From NCBI GenBank assembly GCA_028285595.1, contig JANQOW010000066.1, forward strand, positions 64,350 to 128,349: a stretch of 64,000 nt of DNA, read 5' to 3'. The position numbers and the translations under genes were made by a program. This DNA is from Hyphomicrobiales bacterium. GTDB lineage: Bacteria; Pseudomonadota; Alphaproteobacteria; Rhizobiales; CAJQND01. Positions 46,268-55,488 of the stretch are shown here, in pieces. Each line of letters starts with the position of its first letter. Positions within the stretch are counted from its first letter, which is position 1. Under the pieces are notes generated by a model that saw only the letters and a program-made list of their open reading frames with translations, had not been told where the DNA came from and made no database searches.

Positions 46268-47635
46268 TCAACCCCGAGCTGGCATAATGGCGATACGATT
46301 CAGCAACAGTGTTCCAGAATAAAGGTAGCTTTGTCTCCAACTGTTGGGCGTTTCTTGAGTAGACACATAGACTCTTTGCATTGAGCAATCGGCATCGGGC
46401 ACCGTGAAGGAGATGCTTTCTTCGGTTGCGCTTGCATCTTCCTGTTCAAAGACATGCATCGCCAGTCGTGCGTTATTGCTTCCCAAGCATGCGATGATAA
46501 GTCGAAGTGGCTTGGGAACTCGTAGACCCCGAGCGGAGTACGCCACCGAAAGTTGATAGGCACCAGGAGCCATGCCGATCAACTGGGACACACTTCCGCG
46601 TCGGACCGGCGTTCCCAGAAACCGAATTGAAAGCCCTTTCTGAGTATCCACTGTCCCATCCGAGGTCTCGTTAGAATTACTTTCGGCAGCATCGGTGCTT
46701 TGTCCTACAAATTCGAAATCAACGCCTGCCTGTCTTCGCACCTGCCAATCAAACCGGTTGCCTCTAACAGGTTGGTTAAAGGTTCCATTGTAAAGGAGGT
46801 TCGTTCCTGAGATGACGCCTCCTGGCCTCGTGCGTTTGAACAAGTCATAGCCTTCCTCCGCCAAATCTTGAGAGACGAGCAACGAAGTAGCTTGGTTCAC
46901 GAGAGGATCAAGGTCTAGAATCTTCCTTTCATGCCAGGCGAGAAGAACTGGCGTCAGATGAATCATGCCTTCACTGGAAGCCGTGAGCGCATCTATCAAG
47001 CGCGCGCGCAGGATGTCATCTTGCGCAAAACGACTAGTCACAGCCGCAAACGCTTGGCTATCGGATAGAAGCTCTGGAATGATCGCTTCGATGGCAGGCC
47101 AATATCCCCATCTGCGCCCTATGATTTCCAGTTGATCAATTGTGGCTGAAATGTCGCCGCGCTCATACGCCATGCCCAATGTGTTGGCGAGGGCCATTAC
47201 CTCGGTGGGAAGGATCTTGAGAGCTTGCTTATACAGTATGGCGGCCGTGTCCCGATCATCGGTTTGCTCGGCCGTCAAACCCATTAGCGAGTAAAACCGA
47301 GCATCAAGGGGGGTGTGCACAATCCCTGCATTTATGATGTCGATTGTTTCAGGTGCCGGCGCACTTCGTTCAGCCTCCAATCGGGCATAAGCAACATTGA
47401 CCCGCGCCTCTGTATTAAAGGGATTCAGGTGCAACGAAAGCTCAGGCAACCGGGTTTGCAACGAGACACTTGCCGTGTTCAACACAAGCGCAATGGTGGC
47501 CAAAATGCAAATCGCGAAGCACAGGCCCCTAACGATGCTCTGGAGCGGACCGCCCCGTAACTTGGCAAGAAGATCTGACCGCTTGGCCGTCCCGGCTCTC
47601 CGAGAAATAGGCGAAACTAGTTCGATTTCCGTCAC
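46268..47635 (-). CDS. Membrane-anchored TPR protein with C-terminal beta-sandwich, copy 1
   Basis: A 455-residue protein from the GTG at 47633-47635, which has AGGGGG eight bases upstream; a longer frame from 47713 is less likely. One membrane helix near residues 38-58 is followed by helical TPR-like repeats (NPFNTEARVNVAYARLEAE, LYKQALKILPTEVMALANTLG) and, from about residue 290, a galactose-binding-like beta-sandwich (LLYNGTFNQPV, GLSIRFLGTPV, SWRQSYLYSGTLLLNRIAI). No known family comes to mind. The same architecture occurs at 57785, again beside a Wzy-type gene. It may present or measure polysaccharide for the polymerase in the periplasm. Confidence 0.8.
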   Translation of the reverse strand: MTEIELVSPISRRAGTAKRSDLLAKLRGGPLQSIVRGLCFAICILATIALVLNTASVSLQTRLPELSLHLNPFNTEARVNVAYARLEAERSAPAPETIDIINAGIVHTPLDARFYSLMGLTAEQTDDRDTAAILYKQALKILPTEVMALANTLGMAYERGDISATIDQLEIIGRRWGYWPAIEAIIPELLSDSQAFAAVTSRFAQDDILRARLIDALTASSEGMIHLTPVLLAWHERKILDLDPLVNQATSLLVSQDLAEEGYDLFKRTRPGGVISGTNLLYNGTFNQPVRGNRFDWQVRRQAGVDFEFVGQSTDAAESNSNETSDGTVDTQKGLSIRFLGTPVRRGSVSQLIGMAPGAYQLSVAYSARGLRVPKPLRLIIACLGSNNARLAMHVFEQEDASATEESISFTVPDADCSMQRVYVSTQETPNSWRQSYLYSGTLLLNRIAIMPARG

Positions 47636-47944
47636 GCGATTACCCCCTAGGCGACAACTACTATAGGATCCGTATCGCCCGCCAGGCTTACCTGTGTTGG
47701 GGACCGCCTCCACACCGGCGAGGCGAAAACAGTGTCAACAACACGAACGCTGCCATGTTCTCGTCGACAGGCTGACATATTATCATCACATATTGCCCTG
47801 ATATTGAGACGGTCGCCAATATAATGGGTTTTTAGACCGAATAATGGCGGTAATTTAAATGAACTAGGGTTGCGTCGTGGTTGATAAAATGTTTACGTAG
47901 TGTAATGCTGCGGGGCACCACAAGCGAGAACGGGCGGATCAGAC

Positions 47945-48541
47945 ATGTGGTTAAAGTCGTTATTGGTTCAGACAGTTTTCTTAACAGTTCTAGCGCTTTT
48001 CGTTAGCGCACCCACTCAAGCGGCAGTTGCCCCTGCTTCAGCGGGATTTGAGTCGGCACAAGCGGCGCGAAGCCTGGGCGATGTCCAAGGCTTGGTAGAA
48101 GCAGAGACCGATTTTGAACGCATCAAAGTGGCCACCTATGGCCGCAAGTGGCGTTATTGGCGGGTCAGGTGGCACAGACCACGTCATCGGCATTGGCGTC
48201 GTCCATACCCGAAGCGTTGCTTCTATCATTGGAAGAAAAAGAAAAAGCACGGCGATGACGACGATGACGGCAAGCATGCTTGGCAGGGCGACGACGACGA
48301 TGGTGACAACCGCTGGTGGGGCGGTAAAGGAAACAAGTACAAGAAACACTACAAGCTAAAGCGCCGCTACGCTCGTTACGGGTATGGTCGGCACTTCGGC
48401 CGCTACAAAGCCCGCGATCGTTACTGGAAGTATCGTCGGTATGTCGGCTACAGAGGCCACAAGCGCTTCAAGAGATGGAAAAAGTGGAGACGCTACTACC
48501 ATGGTAAGCCTTGGTGGAAGCGTTGTCCCATCAGCAAATAA
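47945..48541 (+). CDS. Secreted Arg/Lys/Trp/Tyr-rich protein with Asp clusters
   Basis: A 198-residue exported protein of no known family. A signal peptide (residues about 1-27, ending PTQA) leads to a 45-residue linker, then a strongly basic aromatic region (WRYWRVRWHRPRHRHWRRP), a hinge with two Asp runs (DDDDD and DDDD, about 104-118), and a second basic, Tyr/Gly-rich region to the end. The composition suggests electrostatic binding of acidic polysaccharide, DNA or metal ions, or an adhesive matrix protein. Alternation of cationic and anionic blocks could allow coacervation. A perfect terminator follows the stop by six bases, so it is monocistronic. Confidence 0.8.
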   Translation: MWLKSLLVQTVFLTVLALFVSAPTQAAVAPASAGFESAQAARSLGDVQGLVEAETDFERIKVATYGRKWRYWRVRWHRPRHRHWRRPYPKRCFYHWKKKKKHGDDDDDGKHAWQGDDDDGDNRWWGGKGNKYKKHYKLKRRYARYGYGRHFGRYKARDRYWKYRRYVGYRGHKRFKRWKKWRRYYHGKPWWKRCPISK

Positions 48542-48546
48542 AGATC

Positions 48547-48572
48547 AGAGCCCTTCGGGGCTCTTTTCTTTT
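48547..48572 (+). terminator. Rho-independent terminator
   Basis: AGAGCCC (48547-48553), tetraloop TTCG, GGGCTCT (48558-48564), then TTTTCTTTT. A textbook intrinsic terminator directly after the basic secreted protein gene. Confidence 0.95.
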
Positions 48573-49103
48573 GGCATCGCGTCAAATTGCTGAATGTCGA
48601 TGAGTTGAACAGCATCGTCCCATTCCGTGCATCTTTCATGTAGAGCCGCATTGATGGACGCGGTCACGACCCCCTGCCTTAGAACCAGAGTGTCGAGAGC
48701 AACCGAGACGATCTCAAACCAATGCGGCGCCACTTGGTTGCGCCAAACGCATCAGAGAAAGACTGGGTTTCCCAATTACTCTTCACGGTAAGACGCTGAC
48801 CGCGACAATCTGAAATTGTCCGTGCACGGAGAATAAAATGTCCCGGTCAAGCGGGACACTCCTCGGCGAGGCTGTCGCTAATCTACTTTTGAGGAGGCTC
48901 GTCAAACTCCAGAATTCGACCAATGAGATCGCACTTCCTTCCGCTAGCGATCGCCACTTTTTGTTCACAAACGCGACACATTCTTATGATGAGAATAATC
49001 TTTAAGAATGAGTTAAGGGCGGCTCGCTTCAAAACAGATCTACGTAGCGTAGTGTCACGCTCGGTCTGCTTAACGAGAGACGCCCCAAGCACGGGGGTTG
49101 GTC
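48573..49103 (+). promoter_or_regulatory. Structured region upstream of the NusG-like gene, with candidate promoter
   Basis: No credible gene. Several hairpins lie here: GACAAT/ATTGTC (48804-48820), TGTCCCG/CGGGACA (48839-48858), CCTC/GAGG (48861-48871), and a long-range pair GCGACA (48802-48807) with TGTCGC (48873-48878) that competes with the first hairpin. ATTCTTA (48980-48986) pairs with TAAGAAT (49003-49009). A TATGAT (48985-48990), 18 bases after TTGTTC (48961), is a candidate sigma-70 promoter; if used, only the last hairpin would be in the leader. Confidence 0.4.
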
Positions 49104-49628
49104 TTGAAAGTGGCTCAGTCGATTGCGTCACCTGAAGAAGTGTTGTGGTGCGTCGTAAAAACGAAGCCAGGCCAAGAGGTTCGAGCGGAGCAAAATCTGC
49201 TTCGTCAAAGCTACTCAGTTTTCCACCCCAAGCGAACAACGACCCGCAGAAGCCGAACTGGCTGGACGCAGAGGCTGGTCACACTTTTTCCTGGTTACGT
49301 ATTCGTTTGCGTCGACCGGGAGGGCGTTAATTGGGCCCCTATAAACTCCACATACGGGGTGCAGGGCCTAATCACGATTGGAGGACAGCCAGCAGCTCTT
49401 CCGCAAGATTTTGTTGAAGAGCTCAGATCACGCTGCGCTGGAAGAAGTCGGACGATAAACAATCCAGATCTTGTAGAAGGGCAAAAAGTTCAGTTTTCAA
49501 AAGGGCCGTTCACGGAACTTGTAGGTGAAGTGGAACGCGCGGGACCAAAGGACCGCGTGCGCTTGCTGATGGACATGTTGAACGGTCAAATTTCAGTCGA
49601 AACCAAAAGAGAATATTTGTTGAACTAA
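49104..49628 (+). CDS. NusG paralogue (RfaH/LoaP/UpxY-type antiterminator)
   Basis: A 174-residue transcription factor of the NusG family. The N-terminal domain has WCVVKTKPGQEVRAEQNLLRQ, the FHPKRTTTRR basic loop and LFPGYVFVCVD, the part that contacts RNA polymerase; the C-terminal KOW-like domain has LVEGQKVQFSKGPFTELVGEV. Specialised paralogues of this kind promote read-through of long polysaccharide operons. It is the first gene of a 12-kb cluster, just as such factors often are. The start is not fixed: TTG 49104 has GGGGG six bases upstream, while TTG 49098 and GTG 49110 are in frame. The next gene begins 13 bases downstream. Confidence 0.88.
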   Translation: MKVAQSIASPEEVLWCVVKTKPGQEVRAEQNLLRQSYSVFHPKRTTTRRSRTGWTQRLVTLFPGYVFVCVDREGVNWAPINSTYGVQGLITIGGQPAALPQDFVEELRSRCAGRSRTINNPDLVEGQKVQFSKGPFTELVGEVERAGPKDRVRLLMDMLNGQISVETKREYLLN

Positions 49629-49641
49629 CCGGGGTGGTCAA

Positions 49642-50943
49642 ATGAGTTCAGAGTTCTCCCAACCGTTGGCGTCGATAAGTCCAGGATTACACTTCCGGAC
49701 AAGTTTGCTCTTGCGGAACCGTTTCCAGCTATTCGGCGGCATATTTTTTGCTGTTGTCTGGCCAGTTCTTCTGCGAACCACATACGAACAATCAAATTGG
49801 TTCAGCCAGATAAACATCACTACGATGAGCGCTGGTGCCAGTGCCATTCTTATGGGGTTTTATCTCAATCGCAGAATGACAAATTTCCCAGGCGTTCAGG
49901 CTATGTTTTACATTGCTCCGATCTTCGTGAGCTGCTTCGCCTTGTTCGCCTTTTTGTTTCTGCTCTTTCGGATAGACTACAGCAGGTACCTCTTTTTTTC
50001 CTCACTTGCACTGTCCATCGTGTGGTTCTACGCCATACATATCTCAACGCGCAGGTTGCGCCCGCTGAAACTGTCTGTTGTCCCACGAGGGAGCGCATTG
50101 GGGTTGGAGGCATTGAAAAGCGTCAATTGGTCGGTACTGAAGCAACCGATCTTTCCTGCTGAACGCATTGATGGTGTCGTTGTGGACCTTCGCAGTGACT
50201 TGGATGAAGACTGGGGCAGGTTCATAACGGATGTGGTTTTAGCAGGCGTTCCCGTATTCCATGCTAAGCACGTGAAAGAGTCACTCACTGGCAGGGTAGA
50301 AATTGATCATCTCTCCGAGAATGTGTTCGGCTCGCTGGTGCCTGGACTGCTCTATCTCAAATTGAAGCTTATGATTGATCGCTGCGCTGCAGCCGTGGTG
50401 CTTGTACCATTAGTGCCGATCATGATCGTTATCGCTTTTTTGATCAAGCTGGAAAGCCCAGGCCGGGTGATATTCACCCAACGCCGCATGGGTTTCCGCG
50501 GCAAACCGTTCACCATGTACAAGTTCCGAACCATGATCGAGGCGCCCGAAAAACCCTCCACGGTTGAGAGCGAGAAGACCCGGGAAGATGACCCCCGCAT
50601 CACCAAGATCGGGAAGTGGCTTCGCAAACACCGGATGGATGAGCTGCCGCAGATCATAAACATCATGAAGGGTGAAATGAGTTGGATCGGCCCGCGCCCG
50701 GAGGCCTATAATCTCTCAAAAGCTTATGAGGCCGACCTCCCCTACTATCGCTATCGCCATATCGTACGCCCGGGCATCAGCGGTTGGGCGCAGGTCAACC
50801 AAGGCCACGTGGCTGAAGTGAACGATGTTCACGAAAAGCTTTACTACGATTTCTATTACATTAAGCACTGCTCGCTTTGGCTTGATATCCTGATATCTCT
50901 TCGAACCATTAGGACCGTGGCGCTTGGCCTCGGAGCAAAGTAA
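49642..50943 (+). CDS. Polyprenyl-phosphate sugar-1-phosphate transferase (WcaJ/ExoY type)
   Basis: A 433-residue inner-membrane phosphoglycosyltransferase that starts repeat-unit synthesis. Four hydrophobic segments occupy residues about 30-130, a central Rossmann-like region follows, and a further helix near 245-265 leads into the catalytic domain: RVIFTQRRMGFRGKPF, YKFRTM, DDPRITKIGKWLRKHRMDELPQ, and GEMSWIGPRPE. These are the conserved blocks of the Bac_transf family, including the Asp-Glu pair. It follows the NusG-like gene and precedes manC, so the initiating sugar may be Glc or Gal, but this cannot be read from sequence. Confidence 0.93.
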   Translation: MSSEFSQPLASISPGLHFRTSLLLRNRFQLFGGIFFAVVWPVLLRTTYEQSNWFSQINITTMSAGASAILMGFYLNRRMTNFPGVQAMFYIAPIFVSCFALFAFLFLLFRIDYSRYLFFSSLALSIVWFYAIHISTRRLRPLKLSVVPRGSALGLEALKSVNWSVLKQPIFPAERIDGVVVDLRSDLDEDWGRFITDVVLAGVPVFHAKHVKESLTGRVEIDHLSENVFGSLVPGLLYLKLKLMIDRCAAAVVLVPLVPIMIVIAFLIKLESPGRVIFTQRRMGFRGKPFTMYKFRTMIEAPEKPSTVESEKTREDDPRITKIGKWLRKHRMDELPQIINIMKGEMSWIGPRPEAYNLSKAYEADLPYYRYRHIVRPGISGWAQVNQGHVAEVNDVHEKLYYDFYYIKHCSLWLDILISLRTIRTVALGLGAK

Positions 50944-50952
50944 GATTGCATC

Positions 50953-52422
50953 ATGCCTAAGATCACTCCAATCATCCTGGCCGGGGGTACCGGCACGCGC
51001 CTCTGGCCCATGTCCCGTAGAGGGTTACCAAAGCAGTTCTTGCCCCTGTTTTCGGACGAGTCGACCTACCAAGCAACGCTTCGGAGGGTGTCCAACAGTC
51101 CGCACTTCGTCAGACCAGTGGTCATTACCAATGAAGACTACAGATTTCACGCCGCCTCCCAAGCCGCCGAGGTCGGTGTCGAAGTCTCGCTTTTGCTGGA
51201 ACCCATACCACGCGATTCAGGGCCCGCCATTGCGGCAGCCGCAAGCTTTGCTCAAGAACGGGACGGTGACGACGCGTTGGTGCTCATCTTGGCGGCAGAT
51301 CACATTGTTCTGGACAAAGACGAATTCGTTAAGACTTGCCTGGCCGGCGCCAAAGCCGCCAGTGGAGGAAAGCTGGTAACATTCGGCATCAATCCAACCG
51401 AACCAAACACATCATTCGGCTACATCAAGCCCGCTAATTCCGGCAAGTCACCAGTTTCAAAAGTCGAAGCCTTCGTGGAGAAGCCCGATCTAGCTACCGC
51501 CGCTAGGTACGTGGCGGAAGGCTATCTTTGGAACTCTGGAAACTTTCTTTTCCGATCCGACGTGCTCGCGAGTGAACTGTCCATTCATGCACCGGATGTG
51601 CTGGAAGCGTCGAGGATGGCCGTTCAGAACATGGAAGAAGACCTCACGTTTAAGCGCATCGATCCGGTGGCTTTCGAAAAGGCGCCCAAGATTTCGATTG
51701 ACTATTGTCTGATGGAACCCACCGATGCGGCGGCCGTTGTCCGCGCTAGCTACCGATGGTCCGATGTGGGTAATTGGGACGCATTCTGGGAGATGTCCCA
51801 GAAGGATGATCAGGGCAACGCGACCAAGGGCAGCGTTGCTTTGGTGGACACTAAAGACTGTGTTGTCTGGTCCGATCGCAGTGTGGTGGGCTTAGTTGGT
51901 GCGGAAAATTTAATCGTCACAGTGACATCCGATGCGGTTCTGGTGGCTCACCGCAGCGCGGCCAGCAAAGTGAAAGAGCTTGTTGCAGAGCTGAAAGCGA
52001 AAGATTTGCCTCAAGCAGAAGAACATCGTTTGGTGCGCCGCCCGTGGGGCAGCTATGACAGCGTGGATGAGGGCGAACGCTTCAAAGTGAAACGGATCGT
52101 GGTTACGCCCGGCGCGTCGCTGTCCTTGCAGCGACATGTGCACCGCGCTGAACATTGGGTGGTGGTGCGCGGCGTTGCTGAAGTAACGGTAGACAAGACC
52201 GTGACGCGCCTCTCTGAGAACCAGTCTATCTACATTCCTCAAGGCAGTATGCATCGCTTGAAGAACCCCGGAAAGATTCCCCTCGAACTGATCGAAGTGC
52301 AAACAGGTAGCTACTTGGGTGAGGATGATATTCAGCGGTTCGATGATGATTTCGGGCGAGCAGGCAGAGTTTTGGACCACAGCTCTACAAATGCGGACAC
52401 GGAGCAGGACGCCACCTCATGA
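50953..52422 (+). CDS. manC: Mannose-1-phosphate guanylyltransferase / mannose-6-phosphate isomerase
   Basis: A 489-residue bifunctional enzyme that makes GDP-mannose. The N-terminal nucleotidyltransferase has [31 protein letters not shown] near residue 118, FVEKPD near 177 and WNSGNFLFR; the C-terminal type II isomerase/cupin domain has [20 protein letters not shown] and [17 protein letters not shown] with the metal-binding His and Glu residues. Length fits the family. It precedes and overlaps gmd by four bases, so GDP-mannose is passed on to GDP-fucose synthesis. Phosphomannomutase is not in the window. Confidence 0.96.
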   Translation: MPKITPIILAGGTGTRLWPMSRRGLPKQFLPLFSDESTYQATLRRVSNSPHFVRPVVITNEDYRFHAASQAAEVGVEVSLLLEPIPRDSGPAIAAAASFAQERDGDDALVLILAADHIVLDKDEFVKTCLAGAKAASGGKLVTFGINPTEPNTSFGYIKPANSGKSPVSKVEAFVEKPDLATAARYVAEGYLWNSGNFLFRSDVLASELSIHAPDVLEASRMAVQNMEEDLTFKRIDPVAFEKAPKISIDYCLMEPTDAAAVVRASYRWSDVGNWDAFWEMSQKDDQGNATKGSVALVDTKDCVVWSDRSVVGLVGAENLIVTVTSDAVLVAHRSAASKVKELVAELKAKDLPQAEEHRLVRRPWGSYDSVDEGERFKVKRIVVTPGASLSLQRHVHRAEHWVVVRGVAEVTVDKTVTRLSENQSIYIPQGSMHRLKNPGKIPLELIEVQTGSYLGEDDIQRFDDDFGRAGRVLDHSSTNADTEQDATS

Positions 52423-53468
52423 CGTCCACCAAGAAAGCCCTGATCACAGGCGTGACCGGTCAGGACGGTGCGTACTTATCGGAATTGTTGTTGGAAAAGG
52501 GCTACCACGTACATGGCATCAAACGCAGATCCTCTTCCTTCAACACAGGGAGAGTGGATCATCTCTATCAAGATATTCACGAGAGAGATCTCCGTTTCCA
52601 ATTACATTTTGGTGACTTGACTGACTCGACCAATCTGATCCGACTGGTACAAGCCATCCAACCTGATGAGATCTACAATCTCGCAGCCCAAAGCCATGTA
52701 CAGGTGAGTTTTGACACTCCAGAGTACACAGCCAACGCCGATGCAGTCGGCACAACGCGTCTGCTGGAGGCCATTCGCATCTTGGGTATGGAGGAGAATG
52801 TCCGCTTTTATCAGGCCTCCACATCTGAACTCTACGGCAAAGTTCAAGAGGTCCCTCAGTCGGAGACCACCCCATTTTACCCGCGCTCTCCCTACGGAGT
52901 GGCAAAGCTCTATTCGTATTGGATTACGGTCAATTATCGCGAAGCCTATGGGATGCATGCTTCCAATGGCATCTTATTCAACCACGAAAGTCCCATTCGC
53001 GGCGAGACATTTGTAACTCGCAAGATCACGCGCGCGGTAGCTGCCATCCACAAGGGAATTCAAGATCGAGTCTTTCTAGGGAACCTCTCGGCAGAGCGCG
53101 ATTGGGGACATGCGCGCGAGTATGTAGAAGGCATGTGGCGCATCCTGCAGCAACCGGAACCGGACGACTATGTTTTGGCCACCGGCGAAAAACATTCCGT
53201 TCGAGAATTCGTGGAAGCTGCGTTCAAGGAAATCGACATCAAAATCAAGTGGCAAGGCACGGGTGTGGAGGAGAAAGGCATTGATGCCGCTACAAACCGC
53301 GTTCTTGTCGAGGTGGACCCACGCTACTTCCGTCCGACCGAGGTGGATCTTCTAATTGGCGATTCTTCAAAGGCCGAACGCGTCTTAGGGTGGAAAGCCA
53401 AAGTTTCGTTCTCGGAAATGGTCAGAGAAATGGTGAGATCTGATCTTGAAGAACTTGAGAATTCTTAA
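52419..53468 (+). CDS. gmd: GDP-mannose 4,6-dehydratase
   Basis: A 349-residue extended SDR enzyme converting GDP-D-mannose to GDP-4-keto-6-deoxy-mannose with NADP. Motifs are the dinucleotide site [15 protein letters not shown], the signature [16 protein letters not shown], the catalytic Thr/Ser/Glu region [11 protein letters not shown] and the Tyr-Lys pair [12 protein letters not shown], followed by [17 protein letters not shown]. Normal length. Starts in an ATGA overlap with manC; fcl follows two genes downstream, completing the de novo GDP-L-fucose pathway. Confidence 0.97.
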   Translation: MTSTKKALITGVTGQDGAYLSELLLEKGYHVHGIKRRSSSFNTGRVDHLYQDIHERDLRFQLHFGDLTDSTNLIRLVQAIQPDEIYNLAAQSHVQVSFDTPEYTANADAVGTTRLLEAIRILGMEENVRFYQASTSELYGKVQEVPQSETTPFYPRSPYGVAKLYSYWITVNYREAYGMHASNGILFNHESPIRGETFVTRKITRAVAAIHKGIQDRVFLGNLSAERDWGHAREYVEGMWRILQQPEPDDYVLATGEKHSVREFVEAAFKEIDIKIKWQGTGVEEKGIDAATNRVLVEVDPRYFRPTEVDLLIGDSSKAERVLGWKAKVSFSEMVREMVRSDLEELENS

Positions 53469-53534
53469 CGCTGGATAAATCAATGGGCCACACGCAAGCA
53501 GCATGAGTGGCGCGCGCCGGGGAGAGTGGGACGA

Positions 53535-54275
53535 ATGAGAGTGTCGGTGATTACAGTTTGCTGGAACTCGGCAAAGACAATCGGCTACACATTGGAAAGC
53601 TTCTTTGAACAAAGCCATCGAGACAAAGAGTTGGTTGTCGTAGATGGCGCCTCTAGCGATGAGACGGTTTCAATTGTCCGCTCATTTGGCGAAGACAACA
53701 TCAAGCTTGTGAGCGAGCCGGACAAGGGCATGTATGATGCGCTCAACAAGGGCTTGCAGCTTTACACGGGCGATGCATTTGGCGTGTTGAACTCAGATGA
53801 TGCCTTTCATGATGACACAGTTTTGACCCGCATCGCGGACGCGCTAGAACGCTCTGAAACCGTTCACGGCCACCTTAACTTCGTGGAGTGCCAGGAGAGC
53901 AAAAAAGTTATGCGCCGATGGCGGGGAGAGCCAAGGCCGGCCAAAGGGTTTCGGACAGGTTGGATGCCAGCCCATCCCACGTTCTATGCCAGGCGCGAAG
54001 TTGCGGCTCGCGTCGGCAATTTCGATCTGTCTTGGGGCATCGCAGCTGACTACGACTGGATGTTAAGAGCCCTGGAATGTGAGCAATCCGGGTTGGAGTT
54101 AATTGATCATGTGATGGTCGACATGGCGCAAGGCGGGGCAAGCACTCAAGGTGTTGGTGCCTATGTACATCACAATCTGGAGGCGCTTAAGTCGCGCCGA
54201 AAATGGTTGGGCGCTGGGCTGGTGGACTATGCTTTCATCGCTAAACCTGCCCGCAAGCTCAGACAGTTTCTGTAG
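53535..54275 (+). CDS. GT2 family glycosyltransferase (WcaA/WbbD-like)
   Basis: A 246-residue soluble GT-A glycosyltransferase from the ATG at 53535 (a GTG nine bases upstream is also in frame). Motifs: VSVITVCWNSAKTIGYTLES, VVDGASSDETVSIVRSF, EPDKGMYDALNKGL (typical of colanic-acid type transferases), and the metal site NSDDAF near residue 88; AADYDWMLRALE supplies the catalytic acid. It is placed between gmd and fcl, so it may transfer fucose or mannose onto the repeat unit, which is inference. The start follows a purine-rich GGGGAGAGTGGGACGA. Confidence 0.92.
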   Translation: MRVSVITVCWNSAKTIGYTLESFFEQSHRDKELVVVDGASSDETVSIVRSFGEDNIKLVSEPDKGMYDALNKGLQLYTGDAFGVLNSDDAFHDDTVLTRIADALERSETVHGHLNFVECQESKKVMRRWRGEPRPAKGFRTGWMPAHPTFYARREVAARVGNFDLSWGIAADYDWMLRALECEQSGLELIDHVMVDMAQGGASTQGVGAYVHHNLEALKSRRKWLGAGLVDYAFIAKPARKLRQFL

Positions 54276-54297
54276 CAGTCTAAACTAGTTAGAGCAT

Positions 54298-55275
54298 GTG
54301 ATCTTGAGCACCCAAGCGCGAAACATACCGTTCTCATTGCGCGGCAAACGAGTCTGGGTAGCCGGCCATCGCGGCATGGTTGGCGGCGCGCTCGTTCGCC
54401 GTTTGAACTCTGAGGACGTTGAACTGCTCACGGTCGCACGCAAAGAGGTGGATCTCTGCCGACAATCGGAAGTGGAAGACTGGTTTGCTGCCAACAAACC
54501 TGAAGTGGTGTTTCTGGCGGCAGCCAAAGTGGGCGGCATCCATGCCAACAACACGTCACCAGCTACATTTCTTTATGAAAACCTGATGATCGAGGCCAAT
54601 GTGGTGCATGCCGCTCATCTCAATGGTGTGAGCAAGCTGATCATGTTGGGCTCAACTTGCATCTATCCCAAGATGGCTCCGCAACCCATTCCAGAGTCCG
54701 CGCTTTTGGACGGCCCGCTTGAGCCCACCAATCAATGGTATGCCGTGGCCAAGATAGCCGGCATCAAGCTCTGCCAAGCCTACCGCCAACAGTATGGGCA
54801 CGACCTCATCGCCGTCCAACCCACCAATCTTTATGGCCCGGGCGATAACTATGACCTTCAATCAAGCCATGTCCTCCCAGCCCTCCTTCGTAAAGCCCAT
54901 GAGGCCAAGGAGGCAAAGCAAGAGACCATGACTGTTTGGGGTTCGGGAACTCCGCTTAGAGAGTTTTTGCATGTGGACGATTTGGCCGACGCGGTAGTTT
55001 ACCTAACCAAGCACTACAGCGCCGCTGAACACGTGAACATCGGATCCGGCGAGGAGGTCACGATCCGGCAGTTGGCGAGTATGATTTGTCAAACTGTTGG
55101 CTTCACGGGTGGCTTGGAATTCGATGCCAGCAAGCCTGATGGAACGCCCCGCAAGTTGGCAGATGTCACAAAACTGCATGCGCTCGGATGGCAAGGCGCA
55201 AGGAGCCTGTCGGAAGGTATTGAACAGACTTACGCCGACTATCTCGAATCTTTTTGCTCCACGCGAACGTTATGA
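54298..55275 (+). CDS. fcl: GDP-L-fucose synthase
   Basis: A 325-residue SDR epimerase-reductase that converts GDP-4-keto-6-deoxy-mannose to GDP-L-fucose. Motifs are VWVAGHRGMVGGALVRRL, FLAAAKVGGIHANN, LGSTCIYPKMAPQPI with the catalytic Ser, and the Tyr-Lys pair in NQWYAVAKIAGIKLCQAY; QPTNLYGPGDNYD follows. The start is a GTG with a weak upstream site; no ATG is in frame close by. With gmd and manC it forms a complete route to GDP-fucose, so the product of this operon very probably contains L-fucose. Confidence 0.96.
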   Translation: MILSTQARNIPFSLRGKRVWVAGHRGMVGGALVRRLNSEDVELLTVARKEVDLCRQSEVEDWFAANKPEVVFLAAAKVGGIHANNTSPATFLYENLMIEANVVHAAHLNGVSKLIMLGSTCIYPKMAPQPIPESALLDGPLEPTNQWYAVAKIAGIKLCQAYRQQYGHDLIAVQPTNLYGPGDNYDLQSSHVLPALLRKAHEAKEAKQETMTVWGSGTPLREFLHVDDLADAVVYLTKHYSAAEHVNIGSGEEVTIRQLASMICQTVGFTGGLEFDASKPDGTPRKLADVTKLHALGWQGARSLSEGIEQTYADYLESFCSTRTL

Positions 55276-55488
55276 GACACACATAATGACCATATGGGAT
55301 CGGCCATTTGTCACACGAGTAGCGACAATAGCGAGATTTTGTGATTTATTTGCGTTAGCCGCTACCAATATGCAGGCATGTCTGCGCTCAATAAGCGCTG
55401 CAGTGCGCGGTGCGATTGCAAGACCTCCCGAATGGCGGGATGGGACACCATACCGGATGGTTGAGATTTCTGGGGAACAGCCGTTTCG

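Noticed and set aside
48226-48320. GAC/GAT trinucleotide run as an unstable microsatellite
   Set aside because: The codons are mixed GAC and GAT and the run stays in frame; it is explained by the Asp clusters of the protein.
48545-48733. 62-codon minus-strand frame after the basic secreted protein gene
   Set aside because: Its 3' end lies inside the terminator hairpin and it has no features; probably chance.
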